From contig JAIWWG010000147.1 of assembly GCA_025435555.1 (NCBI GenBank), positions 1 through 55,508 on the forward strand: 55,508 nt of DNA, read 5' to 3'. Shown piece after piece: positions 19,676 to 31,374 of the stretch. This stretch comes from Chytriomyces cf. hyalinus JEL632 (taxonomy: Eukaryota > Chytridiomycota > Chytridiomycetes > Chytridiales > Chytriomycetaceae). The number at the start of each line of letters is the position of its first letter. The stretch's first letter is position 1. The notes under the pieces were generated by a model, which searched no databases, had not been told where the DNA came from, and saw only the letters and a program-made list of their open reading frames with translations. The translations under genes and the position numbers were made by a program.

Positions 19676-22600
19676 AGCGACGCTAGTCTCCAACCCCATC
19701 GCGGCTCGGAACCTCTCGAACTCGCTTGGTCCTTTTGACTTGGTAAGTCCATCCGCCTTCTGATCTTTGGTAGGTATGAACACTAACTCAATGTTATGTT
19801 CCTTGATAGCTTCTCTTACGAATGTGGTCTTCCCGAGCATGTGTCTTGTACGGTCGTTGATGATGGCGTTTCTGCTCGAAGCTATGGCCGCCTGGTTATC
19901 CTCATAGATGGTGGTTTTGATACCCGAGACACCCAAATCGGTAAGTAACTCTCTTAGCCACATCACCTCCTTGATGACATCTACTAACGCATTTACTTCT
20001 GCTTCCATCGATGATAGTGCTACCAACTTCTGTTTCCGGGATCTCCAGCTGACTAGGTTCCCTCCGACGAACACTGCATGTCCACTCACTCCATATGCTC
20101 CCTCGCTGAGATGACTGGCATTGACCCACGCCTCGATTGAGTTCTCCTTTCCGGTCCTGTACGTTAGTTCCAGTCCTTTTGTGTTCACCAAGTACCCGGT
20201 CAATCGTTTCAACGCTATCCAATGTGGTTCTGTTGCTCTTGATGCGAATCGCCCCAGGTAAGCTGTTGCGTATGTTATGTTGGGTCTTGTAGATACTGAC
20301 GCGTACATTACTGCACCCAACAGGCTCCTGTATTGTTCCATTGTTGATTCTGCTGTTCCATCTGGTAGTTTGATTCCGGTTTCCAGTGGCGTCCGGTACT
20401 TTGTGTTTTCCAGCTTGTATCGTTGTCCAATCGATTGGATGTAGTTCTATTGTTGAAAGCTTGCCTTGCCGCCCTTCCAGTCGTACTTGATAACCGATCC
20501 GAGTAAGGTATGTATCTCCCCCATAAACTTGACTTTGTACTTGTCGACTAAGTGTCCTTCCACCCATTTTCGTAGTTCTTCGTTGTTTGTGGCGACTAAG
20601 ATATCATCCACGTATAAGGTAATTAGCAACTCGCTCCCGCTTCTTTGAATTCTGAATAATCCTGGATCTGACACCGACTGTTTGAATCCAATGCTAACCA
20701 ATGTTCCCTTAAATTCCTCGTTCCACAGGTAGCCTCCTTGCTTTGTTCCATAAAGCCCTTTCAAGAGCCTTAGCGCGTGTCTCTTTCGATCAATTTGTGG
20801 GTCCAAGAGGTCGTAGCCATCTGGGATCCGGATTACGACATTGAAGTCCATCTTCGAGTTAAGGTAAGCTGTTACGACATCCATTTGTGTGATGCGGTAC
20901 TCCTTTGCTAATGAAACACTTATTAATACTTTGATTGTCGTAGATCTTACCACAGATGCGAATGTCTCATCGTAGTCCACTCCTTCCACCTGGGTGAATC
21001 CTCGAACCACAAGTCGAGATTTGTATTTCTCAAATACTCCTGCTGCGTCCTGCTTCTGCTTGTGCACCCACTTAGTATCTGCAATATTTTCGGTAGGTTC
21101 CTTCCTCAGGTCGATCACTTCCCATGTCCCATTTTCGACTAATGAGTTTAGCTCGTCCAGGATTGCGGCCTTCCATTTCGCAGCATCGTCCCTTTCCAGA
21201 GCCTCTGCAATCGATCTTGGTTCTTCTGTTATTGCTGAAAATGCGTACGTTGCTTTTCGTCGTCTTCCACTTTCAATGATGTTTGACTGATCGACTGATG
21301 AATTAATGTCTTTTGCAGCAATCTTGTGTCTTGGCTCAATTACTCGTTGCGTTCGGTCTGGTACGGCCGTCTTTGATCTCGGTGCTTGGACTTGCGATAG
21401 CTGTCTTAGTATTCTGATCGGTGATGGGCTGCGGGGTTCTGCGTCCTCGTCTGAGTCTCGGTTTACTGGCTCCGGCGTATGTTGCCTATGTGGTTGGGTT
21501 GCTTCTTGTTGTTCTGGTGGAGGGTTTCTTGCTGTTGGTTTTCTTTCCGGTTCAGCTTGTTCATTTTCCTCGTCTTCGGAGTCTGAAAGTAACTCAGGTA
21601 GCTCTTCACGTGGTGTCTTTGCGTCGGAGTCTTGATCTTGCTTGGGGAATTTGACATGGATGGATTCGAACACTCTGCCGTTGCTGGTTTCTTCTAGTAA
21701 GTACCCTTTCCCCTTGATTCCTAGGACCCTACACTGAACTCCCTTGCTGTCTAGCTTTCCGCGCTTGTGTCCATCAACGTACGCCACGCATTTTTCCCCG
21801 AATCGCCTCATGTATTTCAAGTTTGGCTTCTTTCCCGTCATGGCTTCGATTGGAGTCATGCTGCTGGTTGTCGATCGTGTCGGGCATCTGTTCCTGATGA
21901 AGACTGCCATCTCAAGCGCGTATATCCAGTAGTTTTCTTTGTCCATTTTTGCATCTGCTAACAATGTCCTGCACATTTCTACTACGGTACGGTTCTTTCT
22001 TTCTGCGATCCCATTTTGTTCTGGTGTGTACGGTGTTGATAAATTGTGTTTAATTCCATTTGCTTTGCACCACCTTATGAACTTGCTGTTGATGAATTCG
22101 CCTCCTCCATCGGACACAATTGACTTCAATTTGTGGTTATACTGAGTTTCGATCAATTTGATGATGTCAAGAATTCCTTGAAGTGCGTCGCTTTTCTTTC
22201 CTAGGATCTTCGCGAATGTGCATCTGCTTCCGGTGTCTGATACCATGAGGACTGGCATTCCATTCACAAAGGTAAGATCTAGATTCAATTCTTCTCCAGG
22301 TGTTTCAACTTTCTCTGATTTCTCCTTTCCGACTTTCCTAGTGGCTTTTGATTCCATGCATGTGCTGCAGTCTCCGAGCTCATTGTCCTCCAGTGTTATC
22401 CCGTCAGCTTGTTCGCATAATTTCCGTAGGTCTCCTGCATTCAAGTGGCCCATGAGACGGTGAGCTTCCTTCATTGTGAGTTCCCTGTTCATTGATGACT
22501 GTGATGTTAATCCAACTGCATTTTCCTTCAAGGTGTAGAGTCCTTCACGGATATCAGTGGCACGGAGGATGATCTTCCCGTCTATCGAGACTGAAGCGCC

Positions 22601-23677
22601 CTTTTCATTGAAGTTCACAGTCGCACCTTTCATGCTGAGTGCAGAGATCGACAGAAGGTTCACTGATAGTTCAGGTACGTAGAGAACCCCTGTGATTGTG
22701 ATTGTTCCGTCCTCACCAATTAGATCAACAGCTCCTACTCCCGTGATTTCGAACTGGTCGCCGCTTGCTACTGTGATTTTCCCGAGGTTGTCCTTGACTG
22801 TTAGATTCTTGATGATTTCCTTGTCGCCCGTCATATGGTTGCTTGCACCGGAATCCAGTATCCAGTCGCCGTCTGCTGATTTGATTTTTGCTGCGGTGAG
22901 TACATAGTTTCTTGATTTGTTCACTTGGTTTGCTTTCTTCTCATCGTTATGCTTTTCTTTTTGCTTTGGTCCTTGGCCTTCCTTGTCGCCACCTTTGCCC
23001 CAACAATCCGTCTTCTTGTGGCCCTTTTTACCGCAATTGTTGCATTTGCCTTTGAATTTCTGTGCACTCTGTTTCGCCTGCATGGCTACTCCTCTGCTGT
23101 TTGAGGGTTTCTTTGCTTTGTCACTAACTCTCCAGCTGTGTTCTCCGTGGATCTCTGCTTTGAATTTCGCGTATGTGCTCATGACGTCTGATCGGGTTCT
23201 CAGGCCTTGCAGGAACGTTTCCCATGACTCTGGTAGGTTACTCATAATCTGTATGATCATCTCCTTGTCTTTAACTTCTGACTCTTCGTCCTTTAGCTGT
23301 CTTCGGTATCGTTCCATGTCACTGATGAACTTATCGAAGTTGTCGCCATCTGCGTACGTAGTGTTCGTAAATGCTCGACGTGCTCGGATCGTCTGGTTGA
23401 TCGAGCTTGCTTCTGCAAGTTCTTTGATGGCATCGAGTAGCTCCCTGGCTGTTTTCGCGCCTCTCAGGTGCTCGTGGAATACGAGCATGACTCTTTCTCC
23501 AATCTTTCCAAGGGCTTGCCTGTCCATCTTCTTCCATGCTTTCAGCTCGGTTGGGTCTTGTGGTGGGCTTTCTTCCAGGGTTTCTGCTAAATCTTTTCCC
23601 CTCAGGAAGTACATTAGCGCAGATTCCCAGTCGTGGTAGTTGGTTCCATCAAACATGACAATGTCGATTTTGCTCAT
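19670..23677 (-). pseudogene. copia Gag-Pol polyprotein with one in-frame stop
   Basis: The frame starts at 23677. Gag has a UBN2-like region and a zinc knuckle C-N-N-C-G-K-K-G-H. Next come aspartic protease (D-S-G-A-S), the GAG-pre-integrase H-H-C-C region (H-R-L-M-G-H), and the integrase catalytic D-D-E (S-D-G-G-G-E-F and P-E-Q-N-G-I-A-E). Reverse transcriptase follows with the Y-V-D-D box, then RNase H (S-S-M-E-A-E and E-D-N-Q-A-A). A TAG at 20449-20447 interrupts the frame between reverse transcriptase and RNase H. Both sides are in the same frame, and no other lesion was seen. Either a fresh nonsense mutation has silenced this copy, or read-through of the stop sets the level of RNase H. 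Confidence 0.92.
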
Positions 23678-23714
23678 GGTAAGTCTTGGTTTTGGCTTGC
23701 TAGTTGGTAGTGCT

Positions 23715-23727
23715 GGTGCTGATAACG
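23715..23727 (-). other. primer binding site
   Basis: Directly inside the 5' LTR the minus strand reads CGTTATCAGCACC. G-T-T-A-T-C-A-G-C-A type sites are typical of copia elements primed by an initiator-tRNA fragment. Confidence 0.6.
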
Positions 23728-23919
23728 TGTTGAGTTTTTTGTGAAAGAGTGATCTTTATTTGTCCGAACATACCGTGTTAAATACTTAAAATAAAGTCCG
23801 ATAGAAATGTAATAAGAGAAAACCGGTGGCTAATGAACGACAATAAAACAATCTCATGAACCACCCAAGTGCCGCCCAACAATCTCATGAGCGGGGCACT
23901 GACGCTGGGGATTCCAACA
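23728..23919 (-). repeat. 5' LTR of the copia element
   Basis: A 192-bp LTR identical to 19472-19663 except for one base. It carries AATAAA-like signals and would contain the promoter for the minus-strand transcript. Confidence 0.97.
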
Positions 23920-24774
23920 CTTTCCTCTACCTTTTAGCGTCAACACCACTACCAGCCAACCTTCACATAAATTGATGGAAGTAAAACAACCTCCACAAGG
24001 ACCAATTGTCAGATTTATTCAGCATCGCTGCCCAAGCATTTATTTTTCAAACTCTGGCAGGTAAACTGAGAGCACGATCTTCATAAGTTATAGTTTTCCA
24101 TTTTCAACCCAACCAACCCAACTTGGTGATCCCCCAACTCAAAAGGAAAAAAAAACAAAAAAAATATATATGCCTGAAAGATACAAACCCATTCTGATTG
24201 GAACATGCGATGGTTTCAACGAGCTGCGAACAAGGTGGTCAAGTTGCGGTCGAGTGAATAAATAGGTGAAAGCTGTGGTATCTAAGACGCGGACGAAAGA
24301 AAAATGTTGCCATCTGGAAACGCAGTGAGACAAAACGAAACATGTGGACAGAATGAGAATCATGATCAACATACCCGAAAGGAAAAAGCAGAATATCAGA
24401 AAAGCCATCAAACCAAACACTCGCAGCATGCGATTAACGACTGCTTTCGAACCGGGACCAAGCCCTACTACGACACTATAACAAATATTCACTCACTGTT
24501 AGACGGATGTAAGCTTATTTCCTGGTTGCGCACGGCTCATGATGCTATTTAAAAAAAGAATTAGAGGTTGAGTGAGAATAAATCAAGGTAAACACACACA
24601 CGTCGCATAGTCCCGTGGATCCAGAAAGTCGCCTGCGAGATTTTTTATCCGTTCCATCGATTCCTCCGTCCCAAACTGGCCTCCTAAGCCTTCCAATGAG
24701 AGGAGTCTTTGTGTCCAAAGGAAGAGGATGCTCAGTTTTCAAGAGAAGGGCACAAAAACAAATATAATTGAAAG
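23920..24774 (-). other. intergenic stretch with one weak hydrophobic frame
   Basis: About 850 bp between the copia element and the stop of the large minus-strand gene. The minus strand has an open frame (about 24492-24139) with a strongly hydrophobic segment, F-G-L-M-A-F-L-I-F-C-F-F-L. It lacks a convincing start or splice partner. It could be a small membrane protein exon; I do not call it. Confidence 0.4.
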
Positions 24775-27700
24775 TTACAGGGTCCAGATGAAGCGCGATT
24801 TCGGGTTCAGCCGCAAGCAATTCGCAATAATTGATTTGCCTGCATCCACAGAATCTGATTCGAAGTAGATTTTGGCGAACCTGTACTCGGAAAAAAAAAA
24901 GTTCAGCGAAGATTTCGAAACCAATTCAATCAGAAGAAAAACGCACGCAGGGAGGGAGTAAACCACGTCTGGTTTCGTTTTCAACATCATTTCCGTGACT
25001 TCGATCACTCGATCTCTTCGCAAGCCCGCCAGACTTAACGCCATCAACTCAGCCGCATCTCGGTAATCCTATGACAAAAAGTCGCGTCAATTTAAGTTGC
25101 ATCGGAAAACAATACCAAAAACCTTGAGCCCGACAATCTTGCAAAAGTCAACCGCAGACTCGTTAAACCCGCAATCATCCACTCCACAGATATCATCCAC
25201 AGCTCGCCATAGCACACCCAACACCTTTTTGTCAACTCCACCGACAGCTTCATCTACTTCAAACTGCAAATACTCTCGCCACAGCACCGTTCGATCACTC
25301 CGACCCTTCACACATTCCAAAGCATGTTCAAAAATGGCTCGAAAGTCGGATGCTTTCACACCGGCGACGTGGGATTTCGACAACTTTTTCAGGAGCAAGA
25401 AATTCAGCCAAAGATACACATTTGATTTGAACTGCATGCGCTGACTGCTGGATACATTGCTTGACAGAGCGGGGGTATTCAGTGACGTGGAAAACGTTGT
25501 TGCTTTCGCGTAGAGCAGTAAAGCTTGGTCCACATGCAGAGAAATGTTTTGGGCATCAATCGCAACCTGTTTGTACAATCGAAAGTGTCAGCAACAAATT
25601 CTCGAAAAAAGTTCAAACACAAACCGGCTCAGGCCCACTAAAGCAGACACGAATGGAGTTGATCAAAACTGAAACCAGTTTCGTGGAAGCGTGTGACATG
25701 TTGGATTGCTTTTCCTGCCCAATGAGATCGATAAGCCCCTTGACGCAGTTATTAACGATATGGAATCTCCCGGGTGTGAAAAGGACAGACTCCTTGATCT
25801 GGTATGCATGTCAGTGTGAAACAGGTGTCAGTAACACCCAAAAACTGATTACATCACTGTGTGGTCTCAAGAGTAATAATCCAGTCAATTCTGGCTTCCT
25901 ATTCACGAGTCCATCCAACAGGCGTGAAACGCGACTTGCTTTACTCCGAAGACGGACAAACTCGACATAGTTTTTCACAATAGCAAGATAGGCAAGCGTG
26001 GCTGCGGAGTCAGCTTCGGCGTCATCAGACGTGGTCAATTCCAACGTTCCCCATGATTCCGCACAGTTTTGAAATAGCTGCTTAAACCAAGACATTTCCG
26101 TTCCAGACGGCGTTTCCACAGTCTCACTGACGTTGAAATTGCGCGTTTCCCATTTGATCATAAAATATTGCGAACGCAGCAGATATTCGTGCGGGTATGC
26201 ATGGAAAATGGCCGTCGGCAGAGATCCATGGTAAACAAGATGTAAATAAATCAGCCATGCGCGCGATAGGTCCGATATCGTCAATATGCGAAAGGCCCAA
26301 GTGATAGACATTGGAATCACATAGTTTTTCGAATCTCGTTGTGCTCTTTCGGGAGAGAAATTGAGGATATCGTGCGCATCTTTGCTGAACAGTACCAGAG
26401 TGAAGAACGAACGAGCAAGATCGGAATCTTGCGCCATGTTGGAGTATAATTTGACTAAACGGAGAACTACGGCAAGAACGGTTGCAGACCTCAATACGTC
26501 ATCTAAAACAAAAATGCAAATTTTAACACATCAAATGAACACAAAAAAAGCAACTCACCTTTTACAGAGAAATCTTCACCAATTAAGTACACCAACATCC
26601 GCTTCAATAATCTCTCACTTCTCCCAGCATCACCACTTTCCCAAATGACATACTTCCACCAAAACGCAACGCTTCCCGAAGCAAATCCAAGACCTTGTTC
26701 AAACAGATCCCGCACATCTTCTTCCTTCCCTCGCTTCGAATACAGCTCTAAATAGCAAATCCAAAGGTCCTGATTTTCTCCATTTTCCTGCAGCCCATGC
26801 GCAAGTGCGTTGATGGTCAGAGGAACGCTCTTTTCCGTTCGCATTAATTCCTTGATTGTCAATGAGGCCGGAAGAAGGGAAGCTGCGTATTGTATCCGTA
26901 ATGAAACATTCGAGGGATCAAGTTCAATCATGGTCTTATATTCGTCCGGCGTCAAGGGCGCATCGTAATACCGCTCGGCTTTGGGTTTTTCGCCATCCAA
27001 AATGCGTTGCAGGCCTTGCAGCAGGATAGATTGATTTTTCGGAAGCATTTGCGGAGGGAATTCTTCGTTTTTTTTCCAATGTGGCGTTGTAGTTGGTGGT
27101 CCATTCCGAAAAACTCGGCTGTCCGCCAAATACGCGCTGTCTTCACTTGCCGAACCCGCTGTCTTTCCATTTTTGAACACAATTGAATGACTTTGATTGC
27201 CACCGTGAGACTTCCGGTATTCAATGATAAGTTGCACTAATTCATCGTAAGATTTCCCTCTGCCTCGTTGTGTCTGAATGAGAGCCCGCAATTTCTGCGA
27301 GTCAACACTACGATCGCCTTCAAGATGAGACAATAAATCCAGAATAAGCTCATTTTCTAATTTTGCATAGCAACTTTTTAGATTGGGCGGATAGCAGAAG
27401 ACATGATTTGATTAAACTTACCTGACAGCGAAACATCTTTAAAATGCTGAAAGGTACACTCTCGGTTGTCGCACTGTCCAAGCTGAAGTTCATTCGAACA
27501 CATTGCTTTGAACGGATCAATCTTGTTCCCAATCCCTAAACTTTTGGCAGTCTTTCTTTCGGTGAAATACCGGTGCGACCGAAACTGAGTGAGGGGAGAA
27601 TCGAATGGGGTATATGCTGCGGCACTCGCAGTAGCTGAAATTCCTGTCGCTTCGCTCGCTATAGTTGTGCGGTTATAATCCTGGCTGTGGTATCGATTCA

Positions 27701-30700
27701 GATCTTGCAGTCCACACAGATCCGCTAAGCGAACGAGTGATCCCCCAACAAGATAAAGCCGTTCAGCCGTATCATCGTCATGCCAAGCGATCGCACGAAA
27801 TTTTCGCTCACGATCCACTGCATATTCAGTGTCCACCAAATCACCTGTGGCGCCGTTCAGCCTCACAGATTTCACTATTTTGTCAGCAGCATCGCCATGG
27901 TCGCTTAAAACTTGATCAAACTGAATGAAACCGTCCTCATTCACACGAGGCGCATCCTCTTCCATTTTTGCTTTCTTTGACACGCCATTTGGATGCGGTG
28001 CATCCTCCCTCCGCTTTTTCGCTTCCTCTTGCTGCTGCTGTTTCAATAGCCGACTAACTTCCAGCAATTCCATCCTCTTCACATTCAAAGCTCCTCGCAT
28101 CTGCTCGGCAACAGCCCCTTTCACTAGCACGCTCCTCTTCAGCTTCTCAATTTCAGAAGATTTCAGTTTCTCTTGTTCTCGTGCGGTTTCGAGGTCCGCT
28201 CGCAACTTGGACAGCACGCGTTCTTGCTCTTCGATTTTATGTTCGAGTTCGAGTGACGCACGCGCTTCTTGCGCTTCGAAAGATTCAGTAAGAGATGCCA
28301 TGGACGCGGTTTTGTTTGAAATATCCTTCAATGCGCTTTCAAGAAGATTTTCGTCGGCTGTGATTTGGGATTCAAGGGTCATCTTTTTCGAAAGAAGGTT
28401 GGCCGCGGTCTTATTCGCTGGGCTGGATATGGCATTAGAGAACTTGGAAGGGGTAGGTAGTTTTATGGATGCTGCTGATTTTGATATGATTTGAGCGAGG
28501 GGACTGTTCGGAGTGCTTTTTACTTTCTGGTTGGTTATCTGCTTGACTGCGGGATTCGGCGAGAGTGGCTGAGGACTTGATTCAGCAGACGATTGCATAT
28601 CCCAAAAAGCGGCGGTAGATTTGTCGTTCGCCAATGTTGCCGCCGGTGAATTCGAGGTGGAAACATCGACAGCATTAAAATCGCTTGCGGGCTGAGGCGT
28701 AGCAGCTCCGCTGTTGATCTGAATGATTATGTCGCCACTTGCAGCCAGAGCATCTCCAGCGTCATTCGACACAGTTATGCCGCTCATCAAACTCTCATTA
28801 CTGCCAAATGTCTCTCCATCTGCACCCGAAAGACTTCTGCTTGACCGATTGTTTTTTTGCAGCTTCAGTTTCAGTTTCGCAGCCATTTTGGCGTTTATCT
28901 GCTCCTTGATGGCACGAATTTGATCCTCCAACGCAGAGACGTTATTTGCGCCATTTGATACAACAGCCGCGACCGCAGGCGCAGCGGCTGATGTGAAAGT
29001 TTTCGCCTTGCCATTGCGTCCGTCATTTCCATCGTCACTCGATTCATCGTCATCGTCGCTCAAGTAAATCACGAAATTGTCGTAGTTCTTTTCGGGAATG
29101 AAGGGTGTCTGCTGAGCTGCCTGGGCCTGCGCGTGATTTTGTGAATACCACGAATTTCCAGAGTTGTATGTGTGATTGCTGCGCATGTTCATTTCGGCCG
29201 CAGTGACACGATTGTTCATGTAGTTGTTACTGCTGATAGGTACTGGTGCCCGCACAGGATACGATGGAACAGTTGCTGATCGGTGCATCATCTGAAACAG
29301 CGTAGACGCTCGTGCAGACGAGGGTGTTGGTTGTTGCTGCTGCTGTGCGTCTCGTCTAAGCTTTTCGAGAAGCATTTGAGTTCTGAGGACTTCCACGTCC
29401 ACCTGCTGTTGGATGGCCGCGTCATCTTCCAACGGTTCCAGTTCCTGCATGGTTTCGGGTGCGGTTGCAAGTGTTTGGCACAAAGACTCGGCGCTACTTG
29501 CAGTGTTTTCAACATTTTTGATAGTGGTGCGAGACGGTGACCGATTCGATAAATTTGGCTCCGATACGCTCAAACTTGATCCACCAGCCCCATTTCTCGC
29601 GATCCTACGTATAGGTGACGCAAACGTCTTGTCTGAATTAAACGGCGTTATTTTGCTGCGCCAGTTTTTGGCAAGTTCAGCAGCACGCTTCACTCCATTG
29701 GTTGCAAAACTTTGGCCTTCATCGTCATCATCATCGTGGCTGCTGCTGCTTTCAAACTCGCTGTCATCATCATCACTAATCTCCATGTCACTGCTGGCAA
29801 CTTCTTCCAATTTCGAAACAGCTCGGTTCGCCGGCGATGGTGATTTTGTACCAGAAAGAATGCTGCACTCGCTTTCTCCATCGCAACTGCTGCTGTTACC
29901 ATCGTCTTTCGCGTTTCTAGAATCTGAATTTGGCGCGATCTGAGGAATGGCGGGTAAGCGCACTTGCGGGTTCGATTCATCCCAAGCCGAAGTGGAATTT
30001 TCTGCGGCTGCATTCGTTGCTGATGTTGAAGGCTTGGAAGACTTGGGTGTGGTAGACCGCTGTGACGCGCGCAGCATGGACCGTAGGCGATCGAGAACAG
30101 AAGAATCTGGTGCTGTAGATGGTATCAAGGTGACTGCAGCGGGTTCCAGAGAATTTTTGCGAGATGGAACAGCAGAGGGTGCTGTGGCGGAGGGGGATGC
30201 GGCTGGTTGCTTTTTATCAGCAGGAGGATCTGGATGTGAAAATCAAAGAAATAAAAGGCTTACAAGTTGAGGTAGACATGACACCGTAAGCCTTCATCAG
30301 TCCAGCTCTTTCCTTCGCACTCATGTCAGTAGAAGATCTGCGATTCATCCCAACCTTTGGGATGCTCAAATTCAACACTTGTTTGGGATGCGCAACAGGT
30401 GCTGTTTCAGGCAAACTAGAAAGAGAATTCCTCCTGCTTCCCGAATTGGCAGATTCGGCGTGGGATTGGTTCGTTGACTGCAACATGAGATCTGCTTGTT
30501 TCTTTAAAAGAAGTTTTCGTTGCCGTTTCCGTTGCGCTTTCGACAGATTGACCAAATGCTTCACGTTGTGAATCACGGGTTTGATGATTTTCGGAACTGG
30601 GTTTTTCTTTTGGATTTTACTGCCAGATGCTGGTGCGTGTGTAGTTGTTGTTTGCATATTACTAGTACCAGGGGCTGATGGTATTGCCTGCGAGGTAGGG

Positions 30701-31332
30701 GCCAGGGATGGAGGAAGTTGAATGTGGTGGTTGGCAATCCACGAAGCAAAACCGGGGTCATCCATCAGACTTGACGATGCGGGGCGAGTGTGCTTTTCAG
30801 TGGGTGTGGTTGTTGTTTCTGCACGTGGATAGGCTTGCGAGCGCGAAGGCGGTGGTGGTGGTGCTGCTGCTGGGATGAACCACATGAGTCAACTCAGAAA
30901 ATCATTGCGAGCCCAACAGATGTTACCTGGCGCAGAGACAGACTCGAAGGGCACAGGAGGCACGAACTGAGGCATTGAGAAATGCGGGAATTGCATTGGG
31001 TTGAACTGGAATTGGTTATACGCAATCATTGGATTGAAGGTATGGACGGGATGCAAATGCGACATGCTCGACATGTTTATGCTGCTCAGGCTTTCGAGAC
31101 TACCCATGTTGAAGCCCCCGCCCATGGCGTTGGGAGGGAAGTACTGATGGCTCATGCCTTGAAGGGGAGGATACTGTGTTGCGGGCGAATACTGCGTTGT
31201 GGGCACTCCGTGGGTCGCAGCAGCCGCCTTCTTCTCCTTATTTTTCTTGCCTCCCGATCTGACTCTTCCAGTGCTGAGCCTTTTGGTCTGGTCGTCGCTT
31301 TCGACCAGTTCTCCCTCTTCCATCTCATGCAT
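24775..31332 (-). CDS. ZFC3H1/Red1-like nuclear RNA surveillance protein, 2037 aa
   Basis: Nine exons on the minus strand (31332-30927, 30869-30264, 30229-27422, 27356-26559, 26502-25853, 25798-25625, 25566-25123, 25068-24947, 24880-24775) sum to 6114 nt. This is exactly 2037 codons, close to the 1989 residues of human ZFC3H1. The N terminus has M-E-E-G-E-L-V-E-S-D and long Pro/Ser-rich disorder, then coiled coil (about R-A-S-L-E-L-E-H-K-I-E-E-Q-E-R). The diagnostic zinc finger is C-x8-C-x4-C-x3-H (C-S-N-E-L-Q-L-G-Q-C-D-N-R-E-C-T-F-Q-H). The C-terminal 700 residues are HAT/TPR-like helical repeats. In the family (human PAXT, fission yeast MTREC) it bridges the Mtr4 helicase to polyadenylated RNA for exosome decay. 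Confidence 0.9.
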
Positions 31333-31374
31333 TTTTACTGCGATTTAGATTTACGATCCGTGTTCATAAAATAC
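31333..31374. promoter_or_regulatory. 42-bp divergent intergenic region
   Basis: Only 42 bp separate the start codon of the minus-strand ZFC3H1-like gene (31332) from that of the plus-strand MYND gene (31375). The core promoters must lie within the opposite transcription unit or overlap, so the two messages probably overlap head to head. Confidence 0.55.

Larger units (their letters stand above)
19472..23919 (-). mobile_element. Ty1/copia LTR retrotransposon, full length, 4448 bp
   Basis: Two 192-bp LTRs (19472-19663 and 23728-23919) differ at one base. A perfect 5-bp duplication CTTTC flanks them (19467-19471 and 23920-23924). LTRs begin TG and end CA. The minus-strand interior encodes gag, protease, integrase, reverse transcriptase and RNase H in the copia order. 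A purine-rich tract lies next to the 3' LTR and a tRNA-complementary primer site next to the 5' LTR. The near-identical LTRs mean recent insertion. It lies about 100 bp downstream of the tyrosinase gene and breaks no recognised gene. Confidence 0.97.

Noticed and set aside
24139-24492. Minus-strand hydrophobic frame of about 117 residues
   Set aside because: It has no ATG before the hydrophobic part and no intron that joins it to the nearby ATG at about 24540. It is left as an uncalled stretch.
30982-31374. Plus-strand frame upstream of and in frame with the MYND gene
   Set aside because: It lies antisense to exon 1 of the ZFC3H1-like gene, and its sequence has none of the MYND protein's character. 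The start at 31375 is preferred.
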